NCBI GenBank assembly: GCA_964402325.1
Contig: CAYOBI010000002.1
Span: 1 to 64,000, forward strand
Direction: 5' to 3'
Source: Raineyella sp964402325
GTDB lineage: Bacteria > Actinomycetota > Actinomycetes > Propionibacteriales > Propionibacteriaceae
DNA length: 64,000 bases
The stretch's first letter is position 1, and each line of letters opens with the position of its first letter. Shown one piece after another: positions 25,060-33,502 of the stretch. A program made the translations under genes and the position numbers. The notes under the pieces are model-generated. The model made no database searches, was not told where the DNA came from, and was given only the letters and a program-made list of their open reading frames with translations.

Positions 25060-27077
25060 GCCGCTACACCCGCTACTCCGGCGGCGACCCGCTCGCCCCG
25101 CCGGTCGACCTGGGCGAGGCCCTCGACGCCATCGGCCACGACGTGATGGCCGGCTGGTCGCCGGAGCGCGCGATGCGCGAGTTCCTCCGTCGCGGCGGCA
25201 CGGCCCAGGACGGCCGGAAGCGGACCGGGCTGGACGACCTTGCCCGCCGGGTCGCGCAACGACGCCGCGAGCTGCTCGAGCGGCACTCCCTCGACGGCAC
25301 CCTGCAGCGGGTCCGCGAACTCCTCGACCGGGCCGTGCTGGAGGAGCGCAAGCAGCTCGCCCGCGATCCGATGATGGACGAGGGTGACCGGGCCTTCCGG
25401 CAGCTGCGGCTCGACGACCTGCCCGGGTCCACCCCGGCCGCGGTCGAGGAGCTGTCCTCGTACGACTGGCGCAGCAGCGACGCCCGGCAGGCGTACGACC
25501 GGATCAAGGACCTGCTCGGGCGCGAACTGCTCGACCAGCGCTTCGCCGGGATGAAGCAGGCGCTGGAGAACGCCACCGACGAGGACCGCGAGCGGGTCGG
25601 CGAGATGCTGGGCGACCTCAACGACCTGCTCGAGAAGCATCGCCGCGGCGAGGACACCCCGGAGGACTTCCGCGACTTCATGGACCGGCACGGCGAGTTC
25701 TTCCCCGAACAGCCGCAGGACATCGACGAGCTGCTCGACTCGCTGGCCCGGCGCAGCGCCGCCGCCCAGCGGATGGTCAACTCGATGAGCGCGGAGCAGC
25801 GCGAGGAGCTGATGCAGCTGTCCCAACAGGCCTTCGGGTCGGCGGAGCTGATCGGACAGTTGGCCCGGATGGACGGCAACCTGCGCTCGCTGCGGCCGGG
25901 CGAGGACTGGCAGGGCTCGCAGCGGTTCGAGGGCGAGGAGGGCCTCGGGCTCGGCGACGGCACCGGGGTGCTGCAGGACCTGGCCGATCTCGACAACCTG
26001 GCCGACCAGTTGGCCCAGTCCCGGGAGGGATCCCGGCTGGACGACGTCGACCTCGACGCGCTGGCCCGCCAGCTCGGCGCCGAGGCGGCGGTCGACGCCC
26101 GTGCCCTGGCCGAGCTGGAACGCGCCCTGCGCGACTCCGGCTACCTCAAGCGGTCCCCCGAGGGCGACCTGCGGCTCAGCCCGCGGGCGATGCGCCAGCT
26201 GGGCCGCCAGCTGCTCAAGGACGTCGCCACCCGGCTGGCCTCCCGCGCCGGGCAGCGGGACGCCCGCCGGGCCGGGCAGCTGGGGGAGCCGACCGGCGCC
26301 TCGCGGGCCTGGGAGTTCGGTGACACCGAGCCCTGGGCGGCCACCCGGACGGTCACCAACGCGGTGCTGCGCACCGTCGCAGCCGGTGGGTCGGCGGCCG
26401 ACGGGGTGACGATCACCCTGGACGACATCGAGGTGACCGAGACCGAGGCGCGCACCCGGGCCGCCGTCGCGCTGCTGGTCGATACCAGCTTTTCGATGGC
26501 GATGGACGGCCGCTGGGTGCCGATGAAGCGTACGGCCCTGGCCCTGCACCACCTGGTCCGGACCCGGTTCCGCGGCGACCGGCTGCAGGTCGTCGGTTTC
26601 GGCCGACTGGCCCGGGTGATGGACATCGAGGAACTCGTCGGCCTGGACAGCCAATGGGAGAAGGGCACCAACCTGCACCACGCGCTGCTGCTCGCCAACC
26701 GGTTCTTCCGCAAGCACCCGGACGCCCAGCCGGTGCTGCTGGTCGTCACCGACGGTGAACCCACCTCGCACCTGGAGGCGGACGGCGAGGTCTGGTTCGA
26801 CTACCCGCCGCACCCGCTGACCATCGCCCGGACGGTACAGGAACTGGACGCGTCCCGCCGGCTGGGGGCGCAGACGACGTTCTTCCGGCTGGGCGACGAC
26901 CCGGGACTGGCCCGGTTCGTCGACTCGATGGCGCGCCGGGCCGACGGCCGGGTGATCGCGCCGGAACTCGACGACCTCGGGGCCGCGGTCGTCGACAGCT
27001 ACCTCGGCACCCGGTCCCGCAGCCCGCGCCGGGAGACGTCCGGCGGCTGGGGCGAGCGAGGCTTCTGGGCGCGGTGA
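25056..27077 (+). CDS. von Willebrand factor A domain protein, partner of the AAA+ ATPase
   Basis: This 673-residue cytosolic-looking protein has no signal peptide. The N-terminal 440 residues are highly charged and mostly helical (for example ARDPMMDEGDRAFRQLRL). The C-terminal VWA domain has a MIDAS motif D-x-S-x-S in LLVDTSFSMAMDG, with a later Thr-Asp in VVTDGEPTS. It is coupled to the AAA+ gene by an ATGA overlap. The layout matches the chelatase I/D logic and the Rv0959-like family. Its client or metal is unknown. Confidence 0.83.
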   Translation: MSRYTRYSGGDPLAPPVDLGEALDAIGHDVMAGWSPERAMREFLRRGGTAQDGRKRTGLDDLARRVAQRRRELLERHSLDGTLQRVRELLDRAVLEERKQLARDPMMDEGDRAFRQLRLDDLPGSTPAAVEELSSYDWRSSDARQAYDRIKDLLGRELLDQRFAGMKQALENATDEDRERVGEMLGDLNDLLEKHRRGEDTPEDFRDFMDRHGEFFPEQPQDIDELLDSLARRSAAAQRMVNSMSAEQREELMQLSQQAFGSAELIGQLARMDGNLRSLRPGEDWQGSQRFEGEEGLGLGDGTGVLQDLADLDNLADQLAQSREGSRLDDVDLDALARQLGAEAAVDARALAELERALRDSGYLKRSPEGDLRLSPRAMRQLGRQLLKDVATRLASRAGQRDARRAGQLGEPTGASRAWEFGDTEPWAATRTVTNAVLRTVAAGGSAADGVTITLDDIEVTETEARTRAAVALLVDTSFSMAMDGRWVPMKRTALALHHLVRTRFRGDRLQVVGFGRLARVMDIEELVGLDSQWEKGTNLHHALLLANRFFRKHPDAQPVLLVVTDGEPTSHLEADGEVWFDYPPHPLTIARTVQELDASRRLGAQTTFFRLGDDPGLARFVDSMARRADGRVIAPELDDLGAAVVDSYLGTRSRSPRRETSGGWGERGFWAR

Positions 27078-27081
27078 GAAC

Positions 27082-27101
27082 CACCCCCAGAAGTGGGGTG
27101 T
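27082..27101 (+). terminator. short hairpin after the AAA+/VWA pair
   Basis: CACCCC and GGGGTG arms enclose a 7-base loop just after the VWA stop, followed by TTGT. The stem is short and the T-run poor, so termination here is only possible. Confidence 0.35.
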
Positions 27102-27136
27102 TGTCGGAACGCCCCGGTGTGGTGGCATAAGAGTGG

Positions 27137-27178
27137 TCGACGGCCCGGACCTGGTGGGGGGATCAGGTTCGGGCCGTC
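27137..27178 (+). promoter_or_regulatory. 16-bp hairpin before the membrane-protein gene
   Basis: The arms 27137-27152 and 27163-27178 pair over 16 positions with one mismatch (a possible G-U pair in RNA) around a 10-base loop. No T-run follows. It ends 21 bases before the GTG at 27200 and just upstream of its AGGGGGGA ribosome binding site. It may be a terminator of the upstream operon or a 5' UTR element of the next gene. Confidence 0.45.
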
Positions 27179-27199
27179 GCGCTGTCATCGAGGGGGGAC

Positions 27200-27808
27200 G
27201 TGGGAGTGCTGGATCGGCTGAGGGTCGCCTCCGGGGTGCTCTGCGGGCTGATCATCATCGCCGGCCTACCGGCCGTGACCTGGGCCAGCAGGGCCTGGCT
27301 CGCCGCATCGGGGTGGACCCCGGTGGTGCGCAATCGGATCCAGTGGCCGTCGGTGATGCTGCTGGGGCCGTACGGGCCGCTGATGGCCGCAGTCCTGCTC
27401 ACGTCCGCGGCGGCGGGGGCTTTCTTCGTGCCGCGTCTGCGGGTCGTGGTCTCGCACCGCCTCGGTCTGGCGCTCGCCGTGGCCCTGGCCTGTCTGGCGA
27501 TGGTAGCGGTCCCGCCGGTCGACGCCCCGGCCGCCTTCCCGCTCGTCCATGTCCACAACGCCGCCTACCTCGGCCTGCTCGCCGCGTGGTGGGTCTGTGT
27601 GGGCGTGTGCTGGTCCGAGGCCGGGGACGCGCCGAGCCGGCAGGCCGGCCGTCTGCTCGCGGTCCTGTGCGCGGTCCCGGTGCTGGCCGGCCTGGTGTTG
27701 GCGCTGGTGCCGGCCGCGGGGCAATTCGCGCGCTACCTCGTGCTCTTCCCGATGGCGGCCTGGATCTCCGGCGTCGCGTGGCTGACCCGGGGGGCCGACC
27801 CGTGCTGA
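27200..27808 (+). CDS. small multi-pass membrane protein of unknown function
   Basis: This 202-residue protein has about six hydrophobic segments, including VLCGLIIIAGLPAVTWA, LMAAVLLTSAAAGAFFV and LLAVLCAVPVLAGLVLALV. No catalytic motif is recognised. AGGGGGGA precedes the GTG at 27200. The gene lies directly before the histidine kinase gene, so it may share its transcript and act as a sensor partner or a regulated transporter-like protein. That is inference from context only. Confidence 0.65.
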   Translation: MGVLDRLRVASGVLCGLIIIAGLPAVTWASRAWLAASGWTPVVRNRIQWPSVMLLGPYGPLMAAVLLTSAAAGAFFVPRLRVVVSHRLGLALAVALACLAMVAVPPVDAPAAFPLVHVHNAAYLGLLAAWWVCVGVCWSEAGDAPSRQAGRLLAVLCAVPVLAGLVLALVPAAGQFARYLVLFPMAAWISGVAWLTRGADPC

Positions 27809-27828
27809 GGACGGTGGAGAATAACGGC

Positions 27829-29043
27829 ATGTGGAGCCCCCTGCAGCGTCTCGTCGCCCATCTGGGTGGGGTGACCGAGGGAGAACGCGTCGAACGCGGC
27901 ATCGTCATCGTGTTCTCCGCCCTGCGCCTCGGGCTGATCGCCCAGCTGTCGATCGTCTGGTGGTTCCAGCTCCATTCGGACCTCATCCCCTCCTCGGCCC
28001 TCGCGGTGACCACCGGCGCCATCCTGTTCTCCTCGGCCTTCGTCGTCGCCTCGCTGCGCCGGCGCGACCTGCTGTCGCGAGGGTGGGGGGTGACCGACCT
28101 GATCAGCGGCTGCCTCGCGCTGGTGGTCACCAGCCAACTCATCCCACGCCACCTCCAGGTCGGCTCGTGGCTGCACTGGACCCCGGGGTACCTGGAGCAG
28201 GTCGCGGCATTCGTCCCCGGCTGGCTGCGCTCCGTGCGTGGCTCGGTCCTGATCGGCACCGGGATCGGCCTGCTCTACCTGGTGTGCACGATGCCCGGCA
28301 CCGACCAGCCGGACGCGGTCCTGGTCAACGTCCTGAACTACCCGATGTTCGCGGCGGCGGCCGCGCTCTTCGGCCGGTACGCCCGCCGGCTCGCCGCGCG
28401 CGCGGAGGAGAACCGGCACCGGGCCGAGGAGAGCCGGGAGCAGGCCCGTGAGGCCGCGGCCGCCCTGGAACTGGCCCGGTACTCGTTCCACGTGCACAAC
28501 GCCACCGGCCTGCTCGAGGCGTTCGCCCGCGCCGGCCTCCAGCCCGAGCAACTTCCCTCCCTGCAACGGCAGGCCTCCCAGGAGGCCAACCGACTGCGGT
28601 ACGAGGTGCTGCGCGGGCCGCAGGCCGCGCCGGGGGACGACGGGCCGAAACCGCTGGAGAGGGTGATCCTGGACGCCACCGACAGTTTCGGACACCTGCC
28701 CCTGGAGCTGTCGCTCACGCTGGGGCGTACGGCCCTGCTCAGCCCCGACCATGCCCGCGCCCTCACCCAGGCCCTCATCGCGCTGCTCTACAACACCCAA
28801 CTGCACGCCCGGGCGGAGTCGGTGACCGTCCACGCGGACCAGCAGGAAGGTGTCTGGGAGGTCACGGTGACCGACGACGGCGTCGGCTTCGACCCGGACC
28901 CGCAGAACTTCGGGTTCGGGCTGTCCCGGCAGGTCGTGGAATCCCTGCAACGCCACCACCTGACGGTCTCGATCACCTCACATCCCGGGGAGGGAACATG
29001 CACCATGATCACCGGCCCGACGGCGACGGCGGCGACCCCATGA
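27829..29043 (+). CDS. membrane-bound sensor histidine kinase, atypical phosphoacceptor region
   Basis: This 404-residue sensor has about five N-terminal transmembrane segments (residues 25-195), a coiled-coil-like RRLAARAEENRHRAEESREQ linker and a C-terminal HATPase domain. ATP-binding boxes are visible: the N box as LLYNTQLHA, G1 TDDGVGFDP and G2 FGFGLSRQV. The usual HisKA_3 phosphoacceptor R-E-L-H-D is absent, and the best candidate is the His in SFHVHNATGLLEA. It overlaps the response regulator start by 4 bp. An upstream GTG at 27802, overlapping the previous stop, is an alternative start. GGTGGAGA favours the ATG at 27829. Confidence 0.78.
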   Translation: MWSPLQRLVAHLGGVTEGERVERGIVIVFSALRLGLIAQLSIVWWFQLHSDLIPSSALAVTTGAILFSSAFVVASLRRRDLLSRGWGVTDLISGCLALVVTSQLIPRHLQVGSWLHWTPGYLEQVAAFVPGWLRSVRGSVLIGTGIGLLYLVCTMPGTDQPDAVLVNVLNYPMFAAAAALFGRYARRLAARAEENRHRAEESREQAREAAAALELARYSFHVHNATGLLEAFARAGLQPEQLPSLQRQASQEANRLRYEVLRGPQAAPGDDGPKPLERVILDATDSFGHLPLELSLTLGRTALLSPDHARALTQALIALLYNTQLHARAESVTVHADQQEGVWEVTVTDDGVGFDPDPQNFGFGLSRQVVESLQRHHLTVSITSHPGEGTCTMITGPTATAATP

Positions 29044-29738
29044 CCGCGGCGCCTGCCCCCGCCCCCGTCGTCGCGGTCGTCGACGATGCGGCGCTCACCC
29101 GGACGATGTTCCGCAGCGCCTTCCCGCGGCTCGAGGTCGCCGGAGCGTACGCCGCGGTGGACGAGCTGCTGGCGGCTCGCCCGACGGTCGACCTCGTGGT
29201 CCTCGACCTGCAGCTGTCCACCAGCATGCGGGCGCAGGGGGTGCTGCAGGGGCCGGCCGCGATCCGTGAGCTGGGCCGCCACGGATACGGCACGATCTGC
29301 CTCTACACCGACGAGCGACGTCCCCTGGTGCTGGCCCACTGCCTCTCTGCGGGGGCCGCCGGCATCGCCCGCAAGAGCGACGACCTCGAGGTGAGCGAGG
29401 ACGCGTTCGTCCGGGTCGCCCGCGGGGAGGACGTGATCGCCCGCTCGATGGTCGGTCTGGCGGAGGTGCTGAACCGCCGGGGTCGGCTCCCCGAGCTGAC
29501 GGGGCGGCAGGCCGAGGTGCTGGCCGCCCGGTCCCGCGGCGAGAAATGGGAGGCCATCAGCCGCCGGCTCGGCATCTCGACGGACACCGCCCGGGGCCAT
29601 CTCGAGAACGTGATGGGAAAGATGGTGTGGTACCTGCACGACGTCGGTCTCGACCCGGACGCCGCGCCCGCCGACGTGGAGCGGGCCCTGGGACTGGCCC
29701 CGGGGGACCTGATGGATCCCTCGTCCCGGCCGCGCTGA
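29040..29738 (+). CDS. NarL/FixJ-type response regulator
   Basis: This 232-residue regulator has a receiver domain with the acidic pair in AVVDDAAL and phosphoacceptor Asp in DLVVLDLQLS. The LuxR-type helix-turn-helix begins LTGRQAEVLAARSRGEKWE and ends in the helix STDTARGHLENVMGKM. The start overlaps the kinase stop by 4 bp, so the two form one two-component system. The conserved Lys of receivers appears as GIARKSDD. The signal is unknown. The convergent bactofilin-like gene begins right at its stop and is a candidate target only by proximity. Confidence 0.87.
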   Translation: MTAAPAPAPVVAVVDDAALTRTMFRSAFPRLEVAGAYAAVDELLAARPTVDLVVLDLQLSTSMRAQGVLQGPAAIRELGRHGYGTICLYTDERRPLVLAHCLSAGAAGIARKSDDLEVSEDAFVRVARGEDVIARSMVGLAEVLNRRGRLPELTGRQAEVLAARSRGEKWEAISRRLGISTDTARGHLENVMGKMVWYLHDVGLDPDAAPADVERALGLAPGDLMDPSSRPR

Positions 29739-30899
29739 TCAGGGCGCGGCCGGCGCCGGTGCATCCGTACGGTACTGCTCGCGCATCCGGAAGAGGATCA
29801 ACCCGAGCCCCAGGCACACCACCACCAGGCTGACCAGCCAGCCGACGTACGGCAGGACCATCCCGACGCCCACGATGAGCGCGCCCAGTGCCATCGAGGC
29901 GACGGGGTGGGGCATGCTGCCCAGGATCGACCGGCCCACGATGTACGCCGACAGTGGCGCGGCGAGCAGCGCGGCGAAGGCGAAGGCGCTCAACAGCACG
30001 AAGCCGACCGTCACGCCGACCACCGTCGCCATCGCGATCAGCGCCAGGGGGAGTACGACGACCACGGCGAGCAGGCCCACCAGGCCGGCGATCGGCAGCC
30101 GGCGCGGCGCCACCGCGGTCGCCCCCGCGACGAAGCGCGGCAGTAACAGCACCACGGCCAGGGAGAGCGCCACGACGTTCGCCGCACGCCAGGCCGCGGC
30201 CCAGAACCGCTGGGCGAGGGTCGGCTCGCGGCGGGTCTGCGGCGGCGGGGTGGTCCGCTGCACGTCGCCCTGCACGCTGCCGGGGGCGATGGTCGCGTCG
30301 CGATTGCTCGTGTAGCGCAGGTTCCCGGTGATCGAGCCGCCCGGGGCGACGGTCAGCACCTCGACCGAGCCGGTCGCGTCGCGGCCGACGGCACCGGAGA
30401 CGGTCGCCGTCTGGGCGCCCAGCAGCAGGTCCCGGCCGACCCGGCCGGAGACGTTGACCACGTTGCCGGCCGCGGTGAGGTCGGTGCCGACCGTCGCGCT
30501 CGGCATCAGGGTGACGGTGTTGCCGGCCAGGGAGGCGCCGCCGGTGGAGCCGGCCCCGTCGACGACGGTGTTGCCCGCGAGGCGTACGGAACCGCCGACG
30601 GTGCCGGTCACGGTGACGGTGTTGCCGGCGCACAGGACGTCGCCGGTGACCGTCCCGGTCACGGTGATGTCCTGGCCGGCGCAGAAGAGGTCACCGTCGA
30701 TCCGGCCGTCGACGGTGACCGTGTTGCCCGCCAGGTAAGCCGAACCGTCGACGACCTGACCCTGGCCGACGACGGTGGACGCGGCGCTGCCGAACAGCGG
30801 CGCGGCAAGGGCGGGGGTGGCCGTGCCCGCCAGCAGGAGACCGAGGAGGAGGACGACGGGCCCGCGCCGGGCCGAGTTGAAGCGGACGTGGGATGGCAT
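29739..30899 (-). CDS. secreted/anchored polymer-forming (bactofilin-like) repeat protein
   Basis: This 386-residue protein has a signal peptide (basic MPSHVRFNSARR, then a hydrophobic VVLLLGLLLAGTATPALA with an ALA-A cleavage site). About 170 residues of beta-helix-like repeats follow, built on G-N-T-V-T-V and D-G-x-I-x-G-D-L patterns as in polymer-forming cytoskeletal proteins. The C-terminal part (about residues 230-370) holds four or more membrane segments. The repeat domain is therefore likely extracytoplasmic, unlike classical cytosolic bactofilins. It is convergent with the response regulator, and the two stops are adjacent. Confidence 0.78.
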   Translation of the reverse strand: MPSHVRFNSARRGPVVLLLGLLLAGTATPALAAPLFGSAASTVVGQGQVVDGSAYLAGNTVTVDGRIDGDLFCAGQDITVTGTVTGDVLCAGNTVTVTGTVGGSVRLAGNTVVDGAGSTGGASLAGNTVTLMPSATVGTDLTAAGNVVNVSGRVGRDLLLGAQTATVSGAVGRDATGSVEVLTVAPGGSITGNLRYTSNRDATIAPGSVQGDVQRTTPPPQTRREPTLAQRFWAAAWRAANVVALSLAVVLLLPRFVAGATAVAPRRLPIAGLVGLLAVVVVLPLALIAMATVVGVTVGFVLLSAFAFAALLAAPLSAYIVGRSILGSMPHPVASMALGALIVGVGMVLPYVGWLVSLVVVCLGLGLILFRMREQYRTDAPAPAAP

Positions 30900-30973
30900 G
30901 GCACACGCTCCAGGATGGACGGCCCCCGGCCGGGAGTCGGTGTCTCCAGGGTAGGCCGCCGAGGGGCCCCGGG

Positions 30974-31645
30974 TCAGCGCTTGTGCGCGCGGGCCCGCAG
31001 CCAGCCGTCGCCGACCATCTGGATGCCCTGCACCAGGATGATCAGCACCACCACGCAGGCGACCAGCACCTGGTTGTTGAACCGCTGGTAGCCGTACACC
31101 AGGGCGAGGTCACCCAGGCCGCCGCCGCCGATCACGCCGGCCATCGCCGAGGATCCGACCAGCATCACCAGGGTGAGCGTGGACCCGGCGATGATGCCGC
31201 TGGCCGCCTCCGGCAGCAGCACCTTGCGGATCACCTGCATGTCGGTGGCGCCCATCGCGGCCGCCGCCTCGACCCGTCCCCGGGGCACCTCGGCCAGTGC
31301 GCTCTCCACCACCCGGGCGAAGAACGGGATGCCGGCGATGCTCAGCGGCACGATCGCGGCGGTCGGGCCGATCGCGGTGCCGACGATCAGCCGGGTCAGT
31401 CCGAGCAACAGGATCAGCAGCACGATGAACGGCATCGACCGGACGATGTTGACGACGGTGCCCAGCACCTGGTTGACCGCGACGCCCGGCCGCAGCCCGC
31501 GCCGGTCGGTGACGTGCAGCAGCACCCCGAGGACGATCCCGCCGGCGAAGGCGATGACGAAGGAGACGCCGACCATGTAGACGGTCTCCCCGAGTGCCTT
31601 CCACAGCTCGGGCAGCGCCTGGATCCAGGTGATCTTCTCGTTCAT
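30974..31645 (-). CDS. metI: methionine ABC transporter permease
   Basis: This 223-residue permease has five or six membrane segments and the MetI-type EAA loop EAAAAMGATDMQVIRKVLLPEA, which contacts the ATPase. It overlaps metN by 4 bp and completes the metQ-metN-metI set encoded downstream of a 2OG-Fe(II) oxygenase. The transporter probably imports methionine or a related sulfur compound. No other gene follows on this strand for several kb upstream of the window-left neighbour. Confidence 0.92.
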   Translation of the reverse strand: MNEKITWIQALPELWKALGETVYMVGVSFVIAFAGGIVLGVLLHVTDRRGLRPGVAVNQVLGTVVNIVRSMPFIVLLILLLGLTRLIVGTAIGPTAAIVPLSIAGIPFFARVVESALAEVPRGRVEAAAAMGATDMQVIRKVLLPEAASGIIAGSTLTLVMLVGSSAMAGVIGGGGLGDLALVYGYQRFNNQVLVACVVVLIILVQGIQMVGDGWLRARAHKR

Positions 31646-32640
31646 CGGTGGTCCTCCCGGTCCAGCCAGGTGAGGTGCACCTGCGGGTGCCGGGCGAAGT
31701 GGCCCTCGACCAGCCCGCGGTCCACCTCCGGGGCGAATTGCAGCACCATCTTGCCGACCCGGCGCTCGCCGATCTGCTCCACCCCGCCGGCGACCACGGA
31801 GAAGTCCAGGTCGTAGGTCCGGGCCAGCTCGCTCAGCCACGGCTGGTCGGCGGTCTCGTCCAGTGCGGTGATCAGCGCGACCCCCGGCCGCCCGCCCAGC
31901 GTCGGCGGGATCGGCGAGATCAGCTGGCCGAGCTCCGAGCCGGCGTCGGTGACCAGGTCCACGACGGGCCCGGACTCGGTGATCCGGCCGTGCTCCAGCA
32001 GCGCGGCGTGGGTGCAGATCCCGCGGACCACCGACAGTTCATGGGTGATCAGCACGATGGTGACGCCGACCGAGCGGTTCACCCGGACCAGCAGGTCGAG
32101 GATCTGGGAGGTGGTCGCCGGGTCGAGCGCACTGGTCGGCTCGTCGCACAGCAGCACGTCGGGCCGGGCGGCCAGCGCCCGGGCGATGCCGACCCGCTGC
32201 TGCTGGCCGCCGGACAGCTGGGACGGGTAGGACCGCTCGCGACCCTGCAGGCCGACCAGCTCGACCAGCTCCGCCACCCGGGCCCGCCGCTCCCGGTCGG
32301 GCATCCCGGCCAGCTCCAGAGGCAGGGCGATGTTGTCGGCGACGGTGCGGGAGTGCAGCAGTTCGAAGTGCTGGAACACCGTCCCGATCCGGCGCCGGGC
32401 CGCCCGCAGGTCCGCGGACGACAACGTGGTCAGGTCGTCCCCGTTGAGGACGATCCGACCACGGGTGGGTTGCTCCAGCAGGTTGAGACAGCGGAGCAGG
32501 GTGGATTTGCCGGCGCCCGAGGGCCCGACGATGCCCTGGATGGCACCGTCGGGCACGCTCAGCGTCACGCCGGTCAGCGCCTCGACGTCACCGTGCTGTC
32601 GCGTGGTGTACGTCTTGGCGAGACTGTCGATCTCGATCAC
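31642..32640 (-). CDS. metN: methionine ABC transporter ATP-binding protein
   Basis: This 332-residue ATPase shows Walker A GPSGAGKST, the signature LSGGQQQRVGIARALA, Walker B VLLCDEPTSALDP and the switch His in LITHELSV. After residue 255 comes a C-terminal NIL/ACT-like domain (ending VHLTWLDRED) that in MetN binds methionine and inhibits transport. It starts with GTG, overlapping the metQ stop by 4 bp, and its own stop overlaps metI by 4 bp. The family and substrate class are well supported by domain content and gene order. Confidence 0.94.
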   Translation of the reverse strand: MIEIDSLAKTYTTRQHGDVEALTGVTLSVPDGAIQGIVGPSGAGKSTLLRCLNLLEQPTRGRIVLNGDDLTTLSSADLRAARRRIGTVFQHFELLHSRTVADNIALPLELAGMPDRERRARVAELVELVGLQGRERSYPSQLSGGQQQRVGIARALAARPDVLLCDEPTSALDPATTSQILDLLVRVNRSVGVTIVLITHELSVVRGICTHAALLEHGRITESGPVVDLVTDAGSELGQLISPIPPTLGGRPGVALITALDETADQPWLSELARTYDLDFSVVAGGVEQIGERRVGKMVLQFAPEVDRGLVEGHFARHPQVHLTWLDREDHR

Positions 32641-33476
32641 TTGGCACTCTCATGGACGGGGACGATGGAGTCACCGTACTTCTGCTTGATCCAGTCGGCG
32701 GTCTGGGTCGACTCCAGTGCGGCGGCCAGCTCCTTGATGCCCGCGTCGTCCTTCTTGGCCGCGGTGGTCACCAGGATGTTGGCGTACGGGTTGTCGGTGT
32801 TCGACTCGATCGCCAGGCCGTCCTTGGTCGGGTTCAGCCCGGCCTCGATGGCGTAGTTGGAGTTGATCACCGATGCGGCGACCTGCGGGTCGTCGAGCGT
32901 ACGCGGCAGCTGCGGGCGGTCCAGCTCGACGAACTTCAGCCCCTTCGGGTTGGTGGCGATGTCGGCCTCGGTGATCGTCGACAGGTTGGCCTGCGCGGCC
33001 GGCAGCTTCATCGTCAGCAGGCCGGCGGTCTGCAGCACGTACAGGGCGCGGGCGTAGTTGGTCGGGTCCTTCGGCACGGCGATCGTCGAGCCGGCCGGGA
33101 TGTCCGCAAGCGTCTTGTACTTGCGCGAGTAGACGGCCATCGGCTCGATGTGGGTCGAGGCCACGATCACCAGGTTGCTGGTGTTGTGCTGGCGCTGCCA
33201 GTCGTCCAGGTACGGCTTGTGCTGGAAGAAGTTCGCCGTGACGTCGCCGGACTCGAGCAGCTGGTTCGGGTCGACCTCGCCGGAGATGGTCTTGACGTCG
33301 ATCTTGGTGTTCTTGAGCTGGCCGGAGTCCGCCACGTACTTGAGGATCTCCGCGTGCGGGGTGGCGGAGGCGGAGATCGTCAGCGTCTCCTGGCTGTTGG
33401 CGCACCCGGACAGGCCCACGGTCGACAGGGCGAGGGCCGCCAGTGCGGCGGCGACGGTGCGGAAACGGAAGGTCAT
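32637..33476 (-). CDS. metQ: methionine ABC transporter substrate-binding lipoprotein
   Basis: This 279-residue NlpA/MetQ-family lipoprotein has a signal peptide and lipobox LSTVGLSGC with lipid-anchored Cys26. Family segments include ISASATPHAEILKY, DVTANFFQHKPYL, STIAVPKDPTNYARALYVLQ and SVINSNYAIEAG. It captures methionine or a close analogue outside the membrane and delivers it to MetI/MetN. It lies 26 bases downstream of the 2OG-Fe(II) oxygenase gene, in the same orientation, so the operon order is leader, oxygenase, metQ, metN, metI. Confidence 0.93.
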   Translation of the reverse strand: MTFRFRTVAAALAALALSTVGLSGCANSQETLTISASATPHAEILKYVADSGQLKNTKIDVKTISGEVDPNQLLESGDVTANFFQHKPYLDDWQRQHNTSNLVIVASTHIEPMAVYSRKYKTLADIPAGSTIAVPKDPTNYARALYVLQTAGLLTMKLPAAQANLSTITEADIATNPKGLKFVELDRPQLPRTLDDPQVAASVINSNYAIEAGLNPTKDGLAIESNTDNPYANILVTTAAKKDDAGIKELAAALESTQTADWIKQKYGDSIVPVHESAK

Positions 33477-33502
33477 GTGTCTTTCCTCAGGGGTAGGTTC
33501 GG

